A stretch of 64,000 nt of DNA from Isoptericola croceus. GTDB lineage: Bacteria; Actinomycetota; Actinomycetes; Actinomycetales; Cellulomonadaceae. The notes below the pieces were generated by a model that searched no databases, was not told where the DNA came from, and saw only the letters and a program-made list of their open reading frames with translations. The position numbers were made by a program, and so were the translations under genes. The DNA is taken from assembly GCF_029382255.1 (NCBI RefSeq), contig NZ_JARLLG010000002.1:248001-312000 (forward strand). Reading direction: 5' to 3'. Positions 17,451-25,896 of this stretch are shown piece after piece; position 1 is the stretch's first letter; the number at the start of each line of letters is the position of its first letter.

Positions 17451-18640
17451 GCCTGGTGCAGCAGCAGGCCGGTGACACCACCCGGGCGAGGGCTGAGCCA
17501 GTGCTGACGGAGCGCGGCGGTGTCGACGAGGCGGTCGTCGACACCGCTTCCGTCCCACCCCGAGGCGAAGTCCCGTTCCGCAGCGCCGAACCGGCTCCCG
17601 TTGAACGACGCCTTCGAACGGCGGGCGAGGACACGGTCGGGCAGCAGGTCCGCGAAGAGGAACCGCATCGTGTCGGTGCGTCCCCGGAACCCCCATGCCC
17701 CGCCGTCATACGCCAGTGCCCGGACGAACCGGGGGTCCTGAAGGGGATGGTGCCAGCGGATGCCGGACTCGTCGGCGAGCACCTGGAGGTTGTGGGCGAG
17801 CACATGAGGGACACGACGCATGGACATCGTGAGCGTCGCGTCGTCGTACCTCCACGGCGTGCGGCTCTGCCCGGCGACATGGCGGCGGAAGGCGACACGT
17901 GACGCGCCCCGGAGCCACGGCGGTGGAGAGATCGACGGGTTGTGACCTGCGATCGGTCCGAGGGGCAGGGCAGCGCCGGTGACGGTATGGAGGAGCTCGC
18001 GCAGGTGCCGACGCCCTCGTGGTCCACCGTCACCACGGGCGACCGTCCAGGGTGTGATCCGGCGAGCGCCCAGCACCTCGTCGCCACCTTCACCGCTCAG
18101 GACCTGGGTGCCGGCTGTCACGGAGGCCAGCACCACGTCGGCGTGCGCAGCCGCCGGCCAGACGAGACCGTGCCGCGCGAGAGATCGTCGTGCCGGCTCT
18201 CCCAGCAGGCGCTCCTGATCCGTGACCGAGACGGTCACGAGCCGGTCGGTCAGCCCGAGGTGCTCGAGCACCGCCCGCTGCCAGTCCGACTCGTCGGCAT
18301 CCCGCAAGCCCGGGTAGAGCAGGGTCAGCGGAACGGGCTGCGGAAGCCCGTCACGAGCCGCCACGTGCGCCGCGACGGCGAGGACCGCCGACGAGTCGCG
18401 CCCGCCGGAGAATGACACGACAACCGGACCGGCGCGCAGTGCTTCGCCGACGATCTTCTCCATCGTCGCCCGTGCCTGCCCGGTCGACGTATCGTGCCGT
18501 GGAACATTGCGACGAGAGGCGCATCGAGTGCCGTGGGTGAGCGGGATCCCGACTGCGACCTCGGTCGGGCTCAACCGTATGAAGCGATCCGACGTCTCGT
18601 CGCCATGCATCGTGTGGCTGGTCGTCGTGGAAACAAGCAT
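17420..18640 (-). CDS. Lasso cyclase (asparagine-synthetase-like C protein)
   Basis: A 406-residue ATP-dependent macrolactam synthetase. It activates the side chain of a core Asp or Glu by adenylation and joins it to the new N-terminal amine. The ATP pyrophosphatase loop SFSGGRDSSAV is at about residues 76-86, followed by the LSGEGGDEVLG motif. The N-terminal glutaminase half is degenerate, as is usual in lasso C proteins. The start at 18640 has GAGGAG six bases before it. It is transcribed after the precursor gene, from which a strong hairpin separates it. Confidence 0.9.
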   Translation of the reverse strand: MLVSTTTSHTMHGDETSDRFIRLSPTEVAVGIPLTHGTRCASRRNVPRHDTSTGQARATMEKIVGEALRAGPVVVSFSGGRDSSAVLAVAAHVAARDGLPQPVPLTLLYPGLRDADESDWQRAVLEHLGLTDRLVTVSVTDQERLLGEPARRSLARHGLVWPAAAHADVVLASVTAGTQVLSGEGGDEVLGARRITPWTVARGDGGPRGRRHLRELLHTVTGAALPLGPIAGHNPSISPPPWLRGASRVAFRRHVAGQSRTPWRYDDATLTMSMRRVPHVLAHNLQVLADESGIRWHHPLQDPRFVRALAYDGGAWGFRGRTDTMRFLFADLLPDRVLARRSKASFNGSRFGAAERDFASGWDGSGVDDRLVDTAALRQHWLSPRPGGVTGLLLHQAWLAQRTGPR

Positions 18641-18665
18641 CCGTCGCTCCTCGTCCTTCGTGGAA

Positions 18666-18711
18666 GAACAGGGACGCCGGACCATGCGAGCGTGACCCGG
18701 CGTCCCTGTTC
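18666..18711 (-). terminator. Hairpin between lasso precursor and cyclase genes
   Basis: Arms 18666-18680 and 18697-18711 form a perfect 15-bp stem (GAACAGGGACGCCGG on the plus strand) with a 16-base loop, seven bases after the precursor stop. No clear U-tract follows. It probably works as a partial terminator or 3' end stabiliser, giving more precursor than cyclase mRNA. Confidence 0.7.
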
Positions 18712-18717
18712 CGAACT

Positions 18718-18846
18718 TCAGGACTGAGCGCTCGGGTTCTCGCCCCAGGAGAAGAACAGGAACTTGTCGTCGTTTCCGTTGATGCCCTGGGCCAGGGTGA
18801 GGTCGCGGACACTGCCGGCCTCGGTGATACGAGGTGCTTCGTACAT
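18718..18846 (-). CDS. Lasso peptide precursor (42 residues)
   Basis: The leader reads MYEAPRITEAGSVRDLTL and has the canonical pattern Y2-P5-I7-G11-T17 (YxxPxLxxxGxxxxxT). With Thr17 at position -2 the core starts at Ala19: AQGINGNDDKFLF then FSWGENPSAQS, 24 residues. Asp26 (core 8) or Asp27 (core 9) can close the macrolactam. Phe/Trp residues in the tail can act as steric plugs. The C-terminal Ser42 is the expected target of the neighbouring kinase. AGGAGG lies seven bases before the ATG. If the core began at Gly21 the ring would need Asp27 at position 7, which is rare. Confidence 0.88.
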   Translation of the reverse strand: MYEAPRITEAGSVRDLTLAQGINGNDDKFLFFSWGENPSAQS

Positions 18847-19046
18847 GGGAGTACCTCCTGGTTTGTCATGCCGGACCGTTTCAGTATTGCCAGCGTCGTC
18901 CGGCTACGGCAGATGGAACGTGGGTGAAAAGGTCCTGGAGCGGGTGAATGCCGCTCCTCCCCGGATGAATTCGGTCGATCGGGAGGTGTGGATCTTCCAC
19001 CGGTGGTTTGATGCCTGCGGACGGCAGCGACGATCAGGAGAACACC

Positions 19047-19301
19047 ATGCGGCTTCGGTCAGACGGGGTGACCTGGCAGGAGGTCGACGGAGAGCTCGTG
19101 CTCCTCGACCTGAACACCTCGAAGTACCTCACGACCAACGCGGCCGGCACCCTGCTCGCGCAGACGCTGGCCGATGGTGCCACCGAGGACGACCTCGTGG
19201 CAGCGCTGGTGCGCACCTATGAGATCGACGAGTCCGTCGCGCGGGCCGACACGGCGAACTTCCTCGCCGAGCTGCGTGAGCAGGACCTGCTGCGCGACTG
19301 A
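19047..19301 (+). CDS. Lasso RRE protein (B1, PqqD-like)
   Basis: An 84-residue winged-helix RiPP recognition element that binds the leader and presents it to the B2 protease. The PqqD pattern is visible: an early beta region (VTWQEVDGELVLLDLNTSKYLTTN), the AAGTLL helix and a Glu/Asp-rich C-terminal helix ending in LREQDLLRD. CAGGAG lies six bases before the ATG. It is divergent from the precursor gene across 200 bases that must hold both promoters; I see no clear -35/-10 pair there. Confidence 0.85.
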   Translation: MRLRSDGVTWQEVDGELVLLDLNTSKYLTTNAAGTLLAQTLADGATEDDLVAALVRTYEIDESVARADTANFLAELREQDLLRD

Positions 19302-19331
19302 CGTCCCCGACAGACCAGCGTGCGGACGGTG

Positions 19332-20030
19332 TCAGGCCCGCTGGTCGTCGTCGGGCGACCGCCCCAGCACCCCCGCGATGCGCTGCTCGATCGCCTCCGT
19401 GGCGGCGTCGGGCAGCACGAGGATGCCCTCGAGCTCCTTCGTGGCCCGGCGGTAGGCCGACTGCCGCTCCGCACGGCTCGCTCCGGCGTCGTCGGCGAGC
19501 GCGAGCAGCTTCTTGGCCCGGTCGAGTGCCCGCCGTTCCTCGGGCGTGAAGTCCGAGGCCCGGCGGCGCTTCGCCTCACGCTCGGCGATGTCGAAGGTGA
19601 GCTGGTACTCCCGGACCGCGTCGCGATAGCGGTCCAGCCGACGGCGGTCGCGCAGCTCCTCCCGGTCCTCGGGTCGCAGCCCGTCGGCCCGGCGCCGGGC
19701 CCGGTGGAAGTCGACGGTGACCTGCTCGCGCATGTCCGTGATGACCGGGTACTCGAGCGTCTTGACGGCGTCCAGCTCGTACTCGAGCCACCGGCGGTCC
19801 GTCTCCTCGTGATCGGCGATCGTCCGGTCGATCTCGCTGGTGAGCGCCTCCTCGGCCTCGGCCGTGGCGAGCTTGTCGGCGTGCTTGAGCCGGTACAGCT
19901 CGATCTTGTCCCGCCGTCGGCGTTCGTCCCACTTCTGGGCGCCCTTGACCCACCCGCCGACGATGCCGCTCAGCGGGAAGATGAGCCACCAGTAGGAGCC
20001 GACGAAGTCCCAGAACCCGTGCACCGCCAT
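19332..20030 (-). CDS. Single-pass membrane protein with long coiled coil, unknown function
   Basis: A 232-residue protein. After a short N-terminus there is one hydrophobic segment (WWLIFPLSGIVGGWV, about residues 13-27), followed by a long charged region rich in Glu, Arg, Lys and Ala that should form helical coils. The start at 20030 places the membrane segment at the N-terminus as in such actinobacterial proteins; an ATG at 20090 is in frame upstream. It is divergent from enolase. No enzymatic motif is seen. Confidence 0.65.
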   Translation of the reverse strand: MAVHGFWDFVGSYWWLIFPLSGIVGGWVKGAQKWDERRRRDKIELYRLKHADKLATAEAEEALTSEIDRTIADHEETDRRWLEYELDAVKTLEYPVITDMREQVTVDFHRARRRADGLRPEDREELRDRRRLDRYRDAVREYQLTFDIAEREAKRRRASDFTPEERRALDRAKKLLALADDAGASRAERQSAYRRATKELEGILVLPDAATEAIEQRIAGVLGRSPDDDQRA

Positions 20031-20172
20031 CACGATAGTCCGTCCGACCGGGTCGAGACCGATGCCCGCCAGGTGGGCGCCTGGGCGCACAGGCCCCGCG
20101 ACGGGGCTACGCTGGGGGCGTCAACCCTCCATCGTCGCGGGCGTCGGCGGCCCCGGGTGCATGCGTGCCTGA

Positions 20173-21495
<1,323 letters not shown>

Positions 21496-21527
21496 GACCG
21501 GCTGACAGCCCGGTAGGCCCCAGCGCC

Positions 21528-21573
21528 CGACGACGGCCGGTCACCTCCTGCGGGAGGTGACCGGCCGTCGTCG
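21528..21573 (+). terminator. eno: Terminator hairpin after enolase
   Basis: Arms 21528-21548 and 21553-21573 are perfectly complementary over 21 bp around a TGCG loop, 33 bases after the eno stop. There is no long U-run, as is common in high-GC actinobacterial terminators. Confidence 0.8.
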
Positions 21574-21714
21574 TCCCCCACCATGCGCCTGTCCTCCGCG
21601 CCTGTCCTCCGCCAGCCCGCGGAACCGCCGGCACCGGCGGTTCGCCAGGGGAGCACAGGTGGCGCGCCGACGGCGGTGGTGGGTGGGTGGCGTCCGGTTG
21701 GGCACAATCGAGGG

Positions 21715-22389
21715 GTGCCCTCCCGACGTCCAGCCGCCCCGCGATCCCGCCCACCTGCCTCCAGGCCGGGGGCGCGGACGACGTCTCGCCCGGCCACACC
21801 CGCGGCACGCTCGCGAGCGACCGGTGCCGGCACGCCAGCGCCGCCGAAGGGGAGGAGCGCGCGTCGTCCCGCGGGTCCGGCCCGTGACGCCCGACGCCGC
21901 AGCCGGCTGGGCCTGGTGCTGCCGGAGGTCCTCACCGTCCGCCTGCTCGTCCTGTCCGTCGTGGTGCTGCTGGCCTTCGTGCTGCTGCTGCCCACGGTGC
22001 GCGGTGCCGTTCAGCAGCGGGCCGAGATCGACCGGCTGCAGGCCGAGCTCGCGGCGCACGAGTCCGCCCGCACCGAGCTGGAGAACGAGCTGGGGCGCTG
22101 GGACGACCGCTCGTACGTGGTCGAGCAGGCGCGCACCCGGCTGAACTACGTGATGCCGGGCGACACGGTGTGGCGCGTCATCGACGCGCACGAGGTGGTC
22201 GACGACGACGCGCCGGCGGAGAGCGACGCGCCGACTGAACCGGTCCGACCCGGCGGTCCGGCGGGCGCTCCCTGGTACCAGGGCATGTGGGAGTCGATGC
22301 AGGTGACCGACGCGCACGCCACGATGGTCGGGGGTGACGAGGTCGACGGTGCTGACGTGGAACCGGACGGTGGCGACGGGGGAGAATGA
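21715..22389 (+). CDS. FtsB/DivIC-family septum protein
   Basis: A 224-residue divisome protein with a basic, Pro/Arg-rich cytoplasmic tail (about 60 residues), one membrane segment (LVLSVVVLLAFVLLLPTV), then a short coiled coil (QQRAEIDRLQAELAAHE) and the GRWDDRSYVVEQARTRLNYVMPGD signature of actinobacterial FtsB/DivIC. The start is taken as GTG 21715, directly before the basic tail; the frame is open further upstream but that part overlaps the terminator region. The position after eno and before DUF501 and ppx is the conserved actinobacterial order. Confidence 0.88.
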   Translation: MPSRRPAAPRSRPPASRPGARTTSRPATPAARSRATGAGTPAPPKGRSARRPAGPARDARRRSRLGLVLPEVLTVRLLVLSVVVLLAFVLLLPTVRGAVQQRAEIDRLQAELAAHESARTELENELGRWDDRSYVVEQARTRLNYVMPGDTVWRVIDAHEVVDDDAPAESDAPTEPVRPGGPAGAPWYQGMWESMQVTDAHATMVGGDEVDGADVEPDGGDGGE

Positions 22390-22393
22390 TCCC

Positions 22394-22906
22394 GTGACCC
22401 TTCAGCCCTCCGAAGACCCCACGGCCGTGACCGACCGCGACCTCGAGGTGCTCGCCGAGCAGCTCGGCCGCGCGCCTCGCGGGGTCGTCGGCATCGCCGC
22501 GCGCTGCGTGTGCGGGCGCCCCCTGGTGGTGCGCACCGCCCCGCGGCTGCCCGACGGCACGCCGTTCCCCACCACGTACTACCTGACCCATCCCGGTGCG
22601 GTCGCGTCGGCATCTCGGCTCGAGGCCGACGGCGTCATGAGGGAGATGTCGCAGCGGCTGACCGAGGACTCCGAGCTCGCGGCGGCCTACCGCAAGGCCC
22701 ACGAGCACTACCTCGCCCGGCGCGAGGAGCTGGGGCACGTCGACGAGATCGACGGCATCTCGGCGGGCGGGATGCCCACCCGTGTGAAGTGCCTGCACGT
22801 CCTGATGGGGCACGCCCTGGCGGCGGGCCCGGGGGTGAACCCGCTGGGCGACGAGGCGCTGGCGATGGTCCGGGACCAGTGGCGGCCGGACCGGTGCTCG
22901 TGCTGA
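22394..22906 (+). CDS. DUF501 family protein
   Basis: A 170-residue protein of the conserved actinobacterial DUF501 family, whose biochemical role is unknown. Features: LGRAPRGVVGIAARCVCGRPLVV with a CxC pair, the FPTTYYLTHP segment, and a C-terminal part containing PTRVKCLHVLMGHALAAGPGVNPLGD with further Cys/His. The paired Cys and His suggest metal binding. Start is GTG four bases after the FtsB-like stop, so it is co-translated. It is almost always found between ftsB and ppx. Confidence 0.85.
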   Translation: MTLQPSEDPTAVTDRDLEVLAEQLGRAPRGVVGIAARCVCGRPLVVRTAPRLPDGTPFPTTYYLTHPGAVASASRLEADGVMREMSQRLTEDSELAAAYRKAHEHYLARREELGHVDEIDGISAGGMPTRVKCLHVLMGHALAAGPGVNPLGDEALAMVRDQWRPDRCSC

Positions 22907-22949
22907 CGCAGCCGGCTGGGCACATGTCGCACGCGGGTGAGAGGGTGCG

Positions 22950-23906
22950 GTGGTGATGAGCAGCACCCGTGTCGCCGCCGTGGACTGCGGCACCAACTCG
23001 ATCCGCCTCCTGGTCGCCGACGTCACCCCGGACGGCACCCTCAGCGAGCTCGACCGACGCATGGAGATCGTGCGCCTCGGGCAGGGCGTGGACCGCACCG
23101 GCGAGCTGGCGCCGGAGGCGCTCGAGCGCACGCTGGCCGCCTCGCGCGACTACGCCAAGGTGGCCGCCGAGCTCGGCGCCACCCGCGTGCGGTTCGTCGC
23201 CACGTCCGCCACCCGGGACGCGCGCAACCGCGCCGACTTCGTCGACGGCGTCCGGGCCGCGCTCGGGGTCGACCCGGAGGTCGTCTCGGGCGAGGAGGAG
23301 GCCCTGCTGTCCTTCCGGGGAGCCACGAGCGGCTCGGCCGCCGAGCACCCCGGCCCGTACCTGGTCGTGGACCTGGGGGGCGGCTCGACCGAGCTCGTGC
23401 TGGGGACGACGACGCCGGACGCTGCCGTCTCGATGGACGTCGGCTCCGTCCGGCTCACCGAGCGCCACCTGCACTCCGACCCGCCCACGGCTGCCGAGGT
23501 GGGCCGAGCCGCTGCCGACGTGACGGCTGCGCTGGATGCGGCAGCCGCCGTCGTGCCCCTCGGCCGGACGGCGACGCTCGTGGGGCTGGCCGGCTCGGTG
23601 ACGTCGGTGACGGCCCACGCCCTGGGGCTGGCGACCTACCGGCGGGAGACGATCAACGGTGCCGTGCTGAGCGTGGCGGACGTGCTCGGAGCCTGTGACG
23701 ACCTGCTGCGCCGAACGCGGGAGGAGCGGCTGGCGCTCGGGTTCATGCACCCGGGCCGGGCGGACGTCATCGGCGCCGGTGCGCTCGTGTGGTCGCAGGT
23801 GGTGACCCGGGTGCGCGACGAGGTCGCGGCGTCGGGCGGAGCCTTGACCCACGTGGTGACCTCCGAGAGCGACATCCTGGACGGGATCGCCCTGTCCCTC
23901 GCCTGA
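22950..23906 (+). CDS. ppx: Ppx/GppA-family exopolyphosphatase
   Basis: A 318-residue ASKHA-fold phosphatase acting on inorganic polyphosphate or pppGpp. Motifs: VAAVDCGTNSIRLLV (phosphate loop 1), the FVATSATRDARNR region, VDLGGGSTELVLG (loop 2) and GLAGSVTSVTA. The short single-module form is the usual actinobacterial Ppx. The start could be GTG 22950, GTG 22953 or ATG 22956; a GAGAGGG site lies just before them. A weak 7-bp hairpin (23908-23929) follows the stop. Confidence 0.92.
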   Translation: MVMSSTRVAAVDCGTNSIRLLVADVTPDGTLSELDRRMEIVRLGQGVDRTGELAPEALERTLAASRDYAKVAAELGATRVRFVATSATRDARNRADFVDGVRAALGVDPEVVSGEEEALLSFRGATSGSAAEHPGPYLVVDLGGGSTELVLGTTTPDAAVSMDVGSVRLTERHLHSDPPTAAEVGRAAADVTAALDAAAAVVPLGRTATLVGLAGSVTSVTAHALGLATYRRETINGAVLSVADVLGACDDLLRRTREERLALGFMHPGRADVIGAGALVWSQVVTRVRDEVAASGGALTHVVTSESDILDGIALSLA

Positions 23907-23973
23907 GGTCACCGGCCCGGAGCGGTGACGGACGGTACAGGTCACCCGCGCGCGAGCGGTCCGTCAGCGGTCG

Positions 23974-23979
23974 TAGACT
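23974..23979 (+). promoter_or_regulatory. ndh: Probable leaderless -10 box of ndh
   Basis: TAGACT ends six bases before the ATG at 23986, with no ribosome-binding site between. No convincing -35 element is seen. Confidence 0.4.
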
Positions 23980-23985
23980 GGCGCC

Positions 23986-25437
23986 ATGCCTCAGAACGTT
24001 CTGTCGACGGACACCCCTGCCCAGGACGCGCCCGCGCCCACACCGCGTCCGCGCAAGGTGCCGCGCGTCGTCGTGCTCGGCGGTGGCTCCGTCGGGCTGT
24101 ACGTGGCGCGCCGGCTGCGCAAGAAGCTCGGCAAGCGAGAGGCGGCGATCGTCGTCGTCGACCCGCGGCCGTACATGACCTATGCGCCGTTCCTGCCCGA
24201 GGCGGGCGCCGGCTCGATCGACGCCCGTGACGTCGTCGCGCCGCACCGCATCGCCCTCAAGGGCATCGACGTGCTGCAGGGCAAGGTCTCGCAGATCGCC
24301 CACGGCGACAAGAAGATCACGATCCACCCCGAGGAGGGGCCGGACTACGAGGTCTCGTACGACCAGCTCGTCGTCGGCCTCGGGTCGGTCTCGCGCACGC
24401 TGCCCATCCCGGGGCTGGCGGAGAACGCCATCGGCTTCAAGAACGTGGAGGAGGCCATCGCGGTCCGCAACCACGTGCTGAACCGCATGGACGTCGCCTC
24501 CTCGACCTGGGACGCCGACCTGCGCCAGCGGATGCTGACGTTCACCTTCGTCGGGGGTGGCTTCGCCGGCATCGAGGCCCTCGCCGAGATCGAGGACATG
24601 GCGCGGTACGCGACGCGCAACTACCCGACGATCGAGACCGAGGACCTGCGCTTCGTGATGATCGAGGGCGCCGGCCGCATCCTGCCGGAGGTCTCCGAGC
24701 CGATGGGCGAGTGGGCGCTCGAGGAGATGAAGAAGCGCGGCATCGAGTTCCACCTCAACACGTTCCTCAGCTCGTGCGAGGACGGTCACGTGGTGACCTC
24801 CACGGGGGTCGAGTTCGACACCGAGACGATCGTCTGGACCGCGGGCGTCAAGGCGAACCCGGTCATCCAGGAGAGCTCGGACCTCCCGGTGGACAGGATG
24901 GGCCGCGTCACCGTCAAGGCGACGCTGCAGGTGGAGGACGAGAACGGCGAGATCGTCCCGGACGCCTGGGCCGCGGGCGACTGCGCGGCGGTGCCGGACC
25001 TGCTCAACCCCGGCGGCTTCTGCCCCCCGAACGCCCAGCACGCGATCCGCGAGGCGAACCAGCTCGCCGACAACATGATCGCGGCCCTCAAGGGCCAAGA
25101 CCCCGTGGAGTACAAGCACAAGAGCGTCGGCGTGGTCGCGTCGCTCGGGATGTACAAGGGGGTGGCCGAGCTCTTCGGTTTCCTCAAGCTCAAGGGTCCG
25201 CTGGCATGGCTCGCGCACCGCGGCTATCACGTGATGGCGATGCCGACAGGCAACCGCAAGCTCCGCATCATGGTGGGTTGGATCGGACAGTTCCTCATGG
25301 GCCGCGAGATCGTCTCGCTCGGTTCGCTGCACGACCCGCGCGACGAGTTCCGCAAGGCCTCGGTGCCACCGAAGCCGAAGGACGCGAAGGTCGAGCAGAA
25401 GGCCGAGTCGTCGGCGGAGAAGGCCGAGAAGGGCTGA
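23986..25437 (+). CDS. ndh: Type II NADH dehydrogenase (NDH-2)
   Basis: A 483-residue membrane-associated flavoprotein that passes electrons from NADH to quinone without pumping protons. The FAD site VVVLGGGSVGLYVARRL is near residue 27 and the NADH site FVGGGFAGIEALAE near residue 190. The second FAD motif is AAGDCAAVPD, and the quinone-side AQHAIREA is present. The C-terminal amphipathic part ends in a Lys/Glu-rich tail. It appears monocistronic and leaderless. Confidence 0.9.
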   Translation: MPQNVLSTDTPAQDAPAPTPRPRKVPRVVVLGGGSVGLYVARRLRKKLGKREAAIVVVDPRPYMTYAPFLPEAGAGSIDARDVVAPHRIALKGIDVLQGKVSQIAHGDKKITIHPEEGPDYEVSYDQLVVGLGSVSRTLPIPGLAENAIGFKNVEEAIAVRNHVLNRMDVASSTWDADLRQRMLTFTFVGGGFAGIEALAEIEDMARYATRNYPTIETEDLRFVMIEGAGRILPEVSEPMGEWALEEMKKRGIEFHLNTFLSSCEDGHVVTSTGVEFDTETIVWTAGVKANPVIQESSDLPVDRMGRVTVKATLQVEDENGEIVPDAWAAGDCAAVPDLLNPGGFCPPNAQHAIREANQLADNMIAALKGQDPVEYKHKSVGVVASLGMYKGVAELFGFLKLKGPLAWLAHRGYHVMAMPTGNRKLRIMVGWIGQFLMGREIVSLGSLHDPRDEFRKASVPPKPKDAKVEQKAESSAEKAEKG

Positions 25438-25458
25438 CGCTGTCGCGTGACGGGACCC

Positions 25459-25538
25459 GGCGGCCTTGTTCGGCACTTCCTGCTCCGTTCGGTACCTTGA
25501 ACTGCCGATCGAGACCGGAAGTGCCGAACGAGGCCGCC
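25459..25538. repeat. Large inverted repeat between ndh and the tRNA gene
   Basis: Arms 25459-25480 and 25517-25538 match over 22 bases with a single mismatch that is a G-U pair in RNA, around a 36-base loop. It lies 21 bases after the ndh stop and 20 before the tRNA. It can act as the ndh terminator; its length and its place next to a tRNA integration site also allow a role in recombination. Confidence 0.6.
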
Positions 25539-25558
25539 TGTTCGTGTCTGCGGCGCTC

Positions 25559-25632
25559 GCCCCCGTAGCCCAACTGGCAGAGGCAGCCGGCTTAAACCCG
25601 GTCCAGTCCCGGTTCGAATCCGGGCGGGGGCA
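25559..25632 (+). tRNA. tRNA with anticodon UAA (Leu codon) and short variable loop
   Basis: The cloverleaf can be drawn fully. Acceptor GCCCCCG pairs with CGGGGGC. D-arm GCC/GGC is followed by anticodon stem GCCGG/CCGGT with loop CTTAAAC, which gives anticodon TAA. A variable loop of five bases comes before T-stem CCCGG with loop TTCGAAT, and the discriminator is A. CCA is not encoded. UAA reads UUA (Leu), but bacterial tRNA-Leu normally has a long variable arm, so identity is uncertain. The 3' end is repeated at 28246-28270. Confidence 0.75.
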
Positions 25633-25633
25633 C
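25609..25633 (+). repeat. Left att-like repeat (3' end of the tRNA gene)
   Basis: The 25 bases covering the T-arm and 3' acceptor strand recur at 28246-28270 in the same orientation with one difference. This is the usual footprint of integrase-mediated insertion at a tRNA gene. Confidence 0.7.
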
Positions 25634-25659
25634 TGCTGCTGACCTGTGCGGACGCATGG

Positions 25660-25872
25660 TCAGGTCGCCCGTGTACACACGCCCTGTACACACGTGCGCC
25701 CGAGATTGCCCGAGATTGACGCGGGATCGCCCGTCGGGTCGTCAGCCTCGATCTGCCGCAACACAGCCTCGGCCAACTCGGGGTCCCGGCCGGGCCGCTC
25801 GGGCAGCCGGCCGACGACGGCGCGGCACTCCTCGTCGAGCTGCGCGAGGGCGAGCACGGTGAGCGGGTCCAT
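25660..25872 (-). CDS. Small hypothetical protein of the tRNA-bounded islet
   Basis: A 70-residue open frame with ATG at 25872, divergent from the asparagine-synthetase-like gene with only 24 bases between. The first half looks like a real small helical protein (LAQLDEECRAVVGRLPER, then ELAEAVLRQIEADDP). The end runs through the repeated motif next to the tRNA, so the stop may be accidental. No family recognised. Confidence 0.4.
   Translation of the reverse strand: MDPLTVLALAQLDEECRAVVGRLPERPGRDPELAEAVLRQIEADDPTGDPASISGNLGRTCVQGVCTRAT
25699..25713. repeat. Direct repeat inside the left end of the islet
   Basis: CCCGAGATTGCCCGA is found here and at 28135-28149 in the same orientation. Both copies are preceded by GTGTACAC/GTGTGCAC-like elements ending in CACGTG. 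Repeats just inside both ends fit integrase arm sites. Confidence 0.45.
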
Positions 25873-25881
25873 CGTCGGCCG

Positions 25882-25887
25882 CTAGGC
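25882..25887 (+). promoter_or_regulatory. Possible leaderless -10 box
   Basis: TAGGCT ends nine bases before the ATG at 25897, with no ribosome site between. Weak evidence, but it matches several other genes in this window. Confidence 0.3.
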
Positions 25888-25896
25888 TCGTGCGCT

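Noticed and set aside
23767-25476. 569-codon open frame antisense to ndh
   Set aside because: Covers the NDH-2 gene with perfect FAD and NADH motifs on the other strand.
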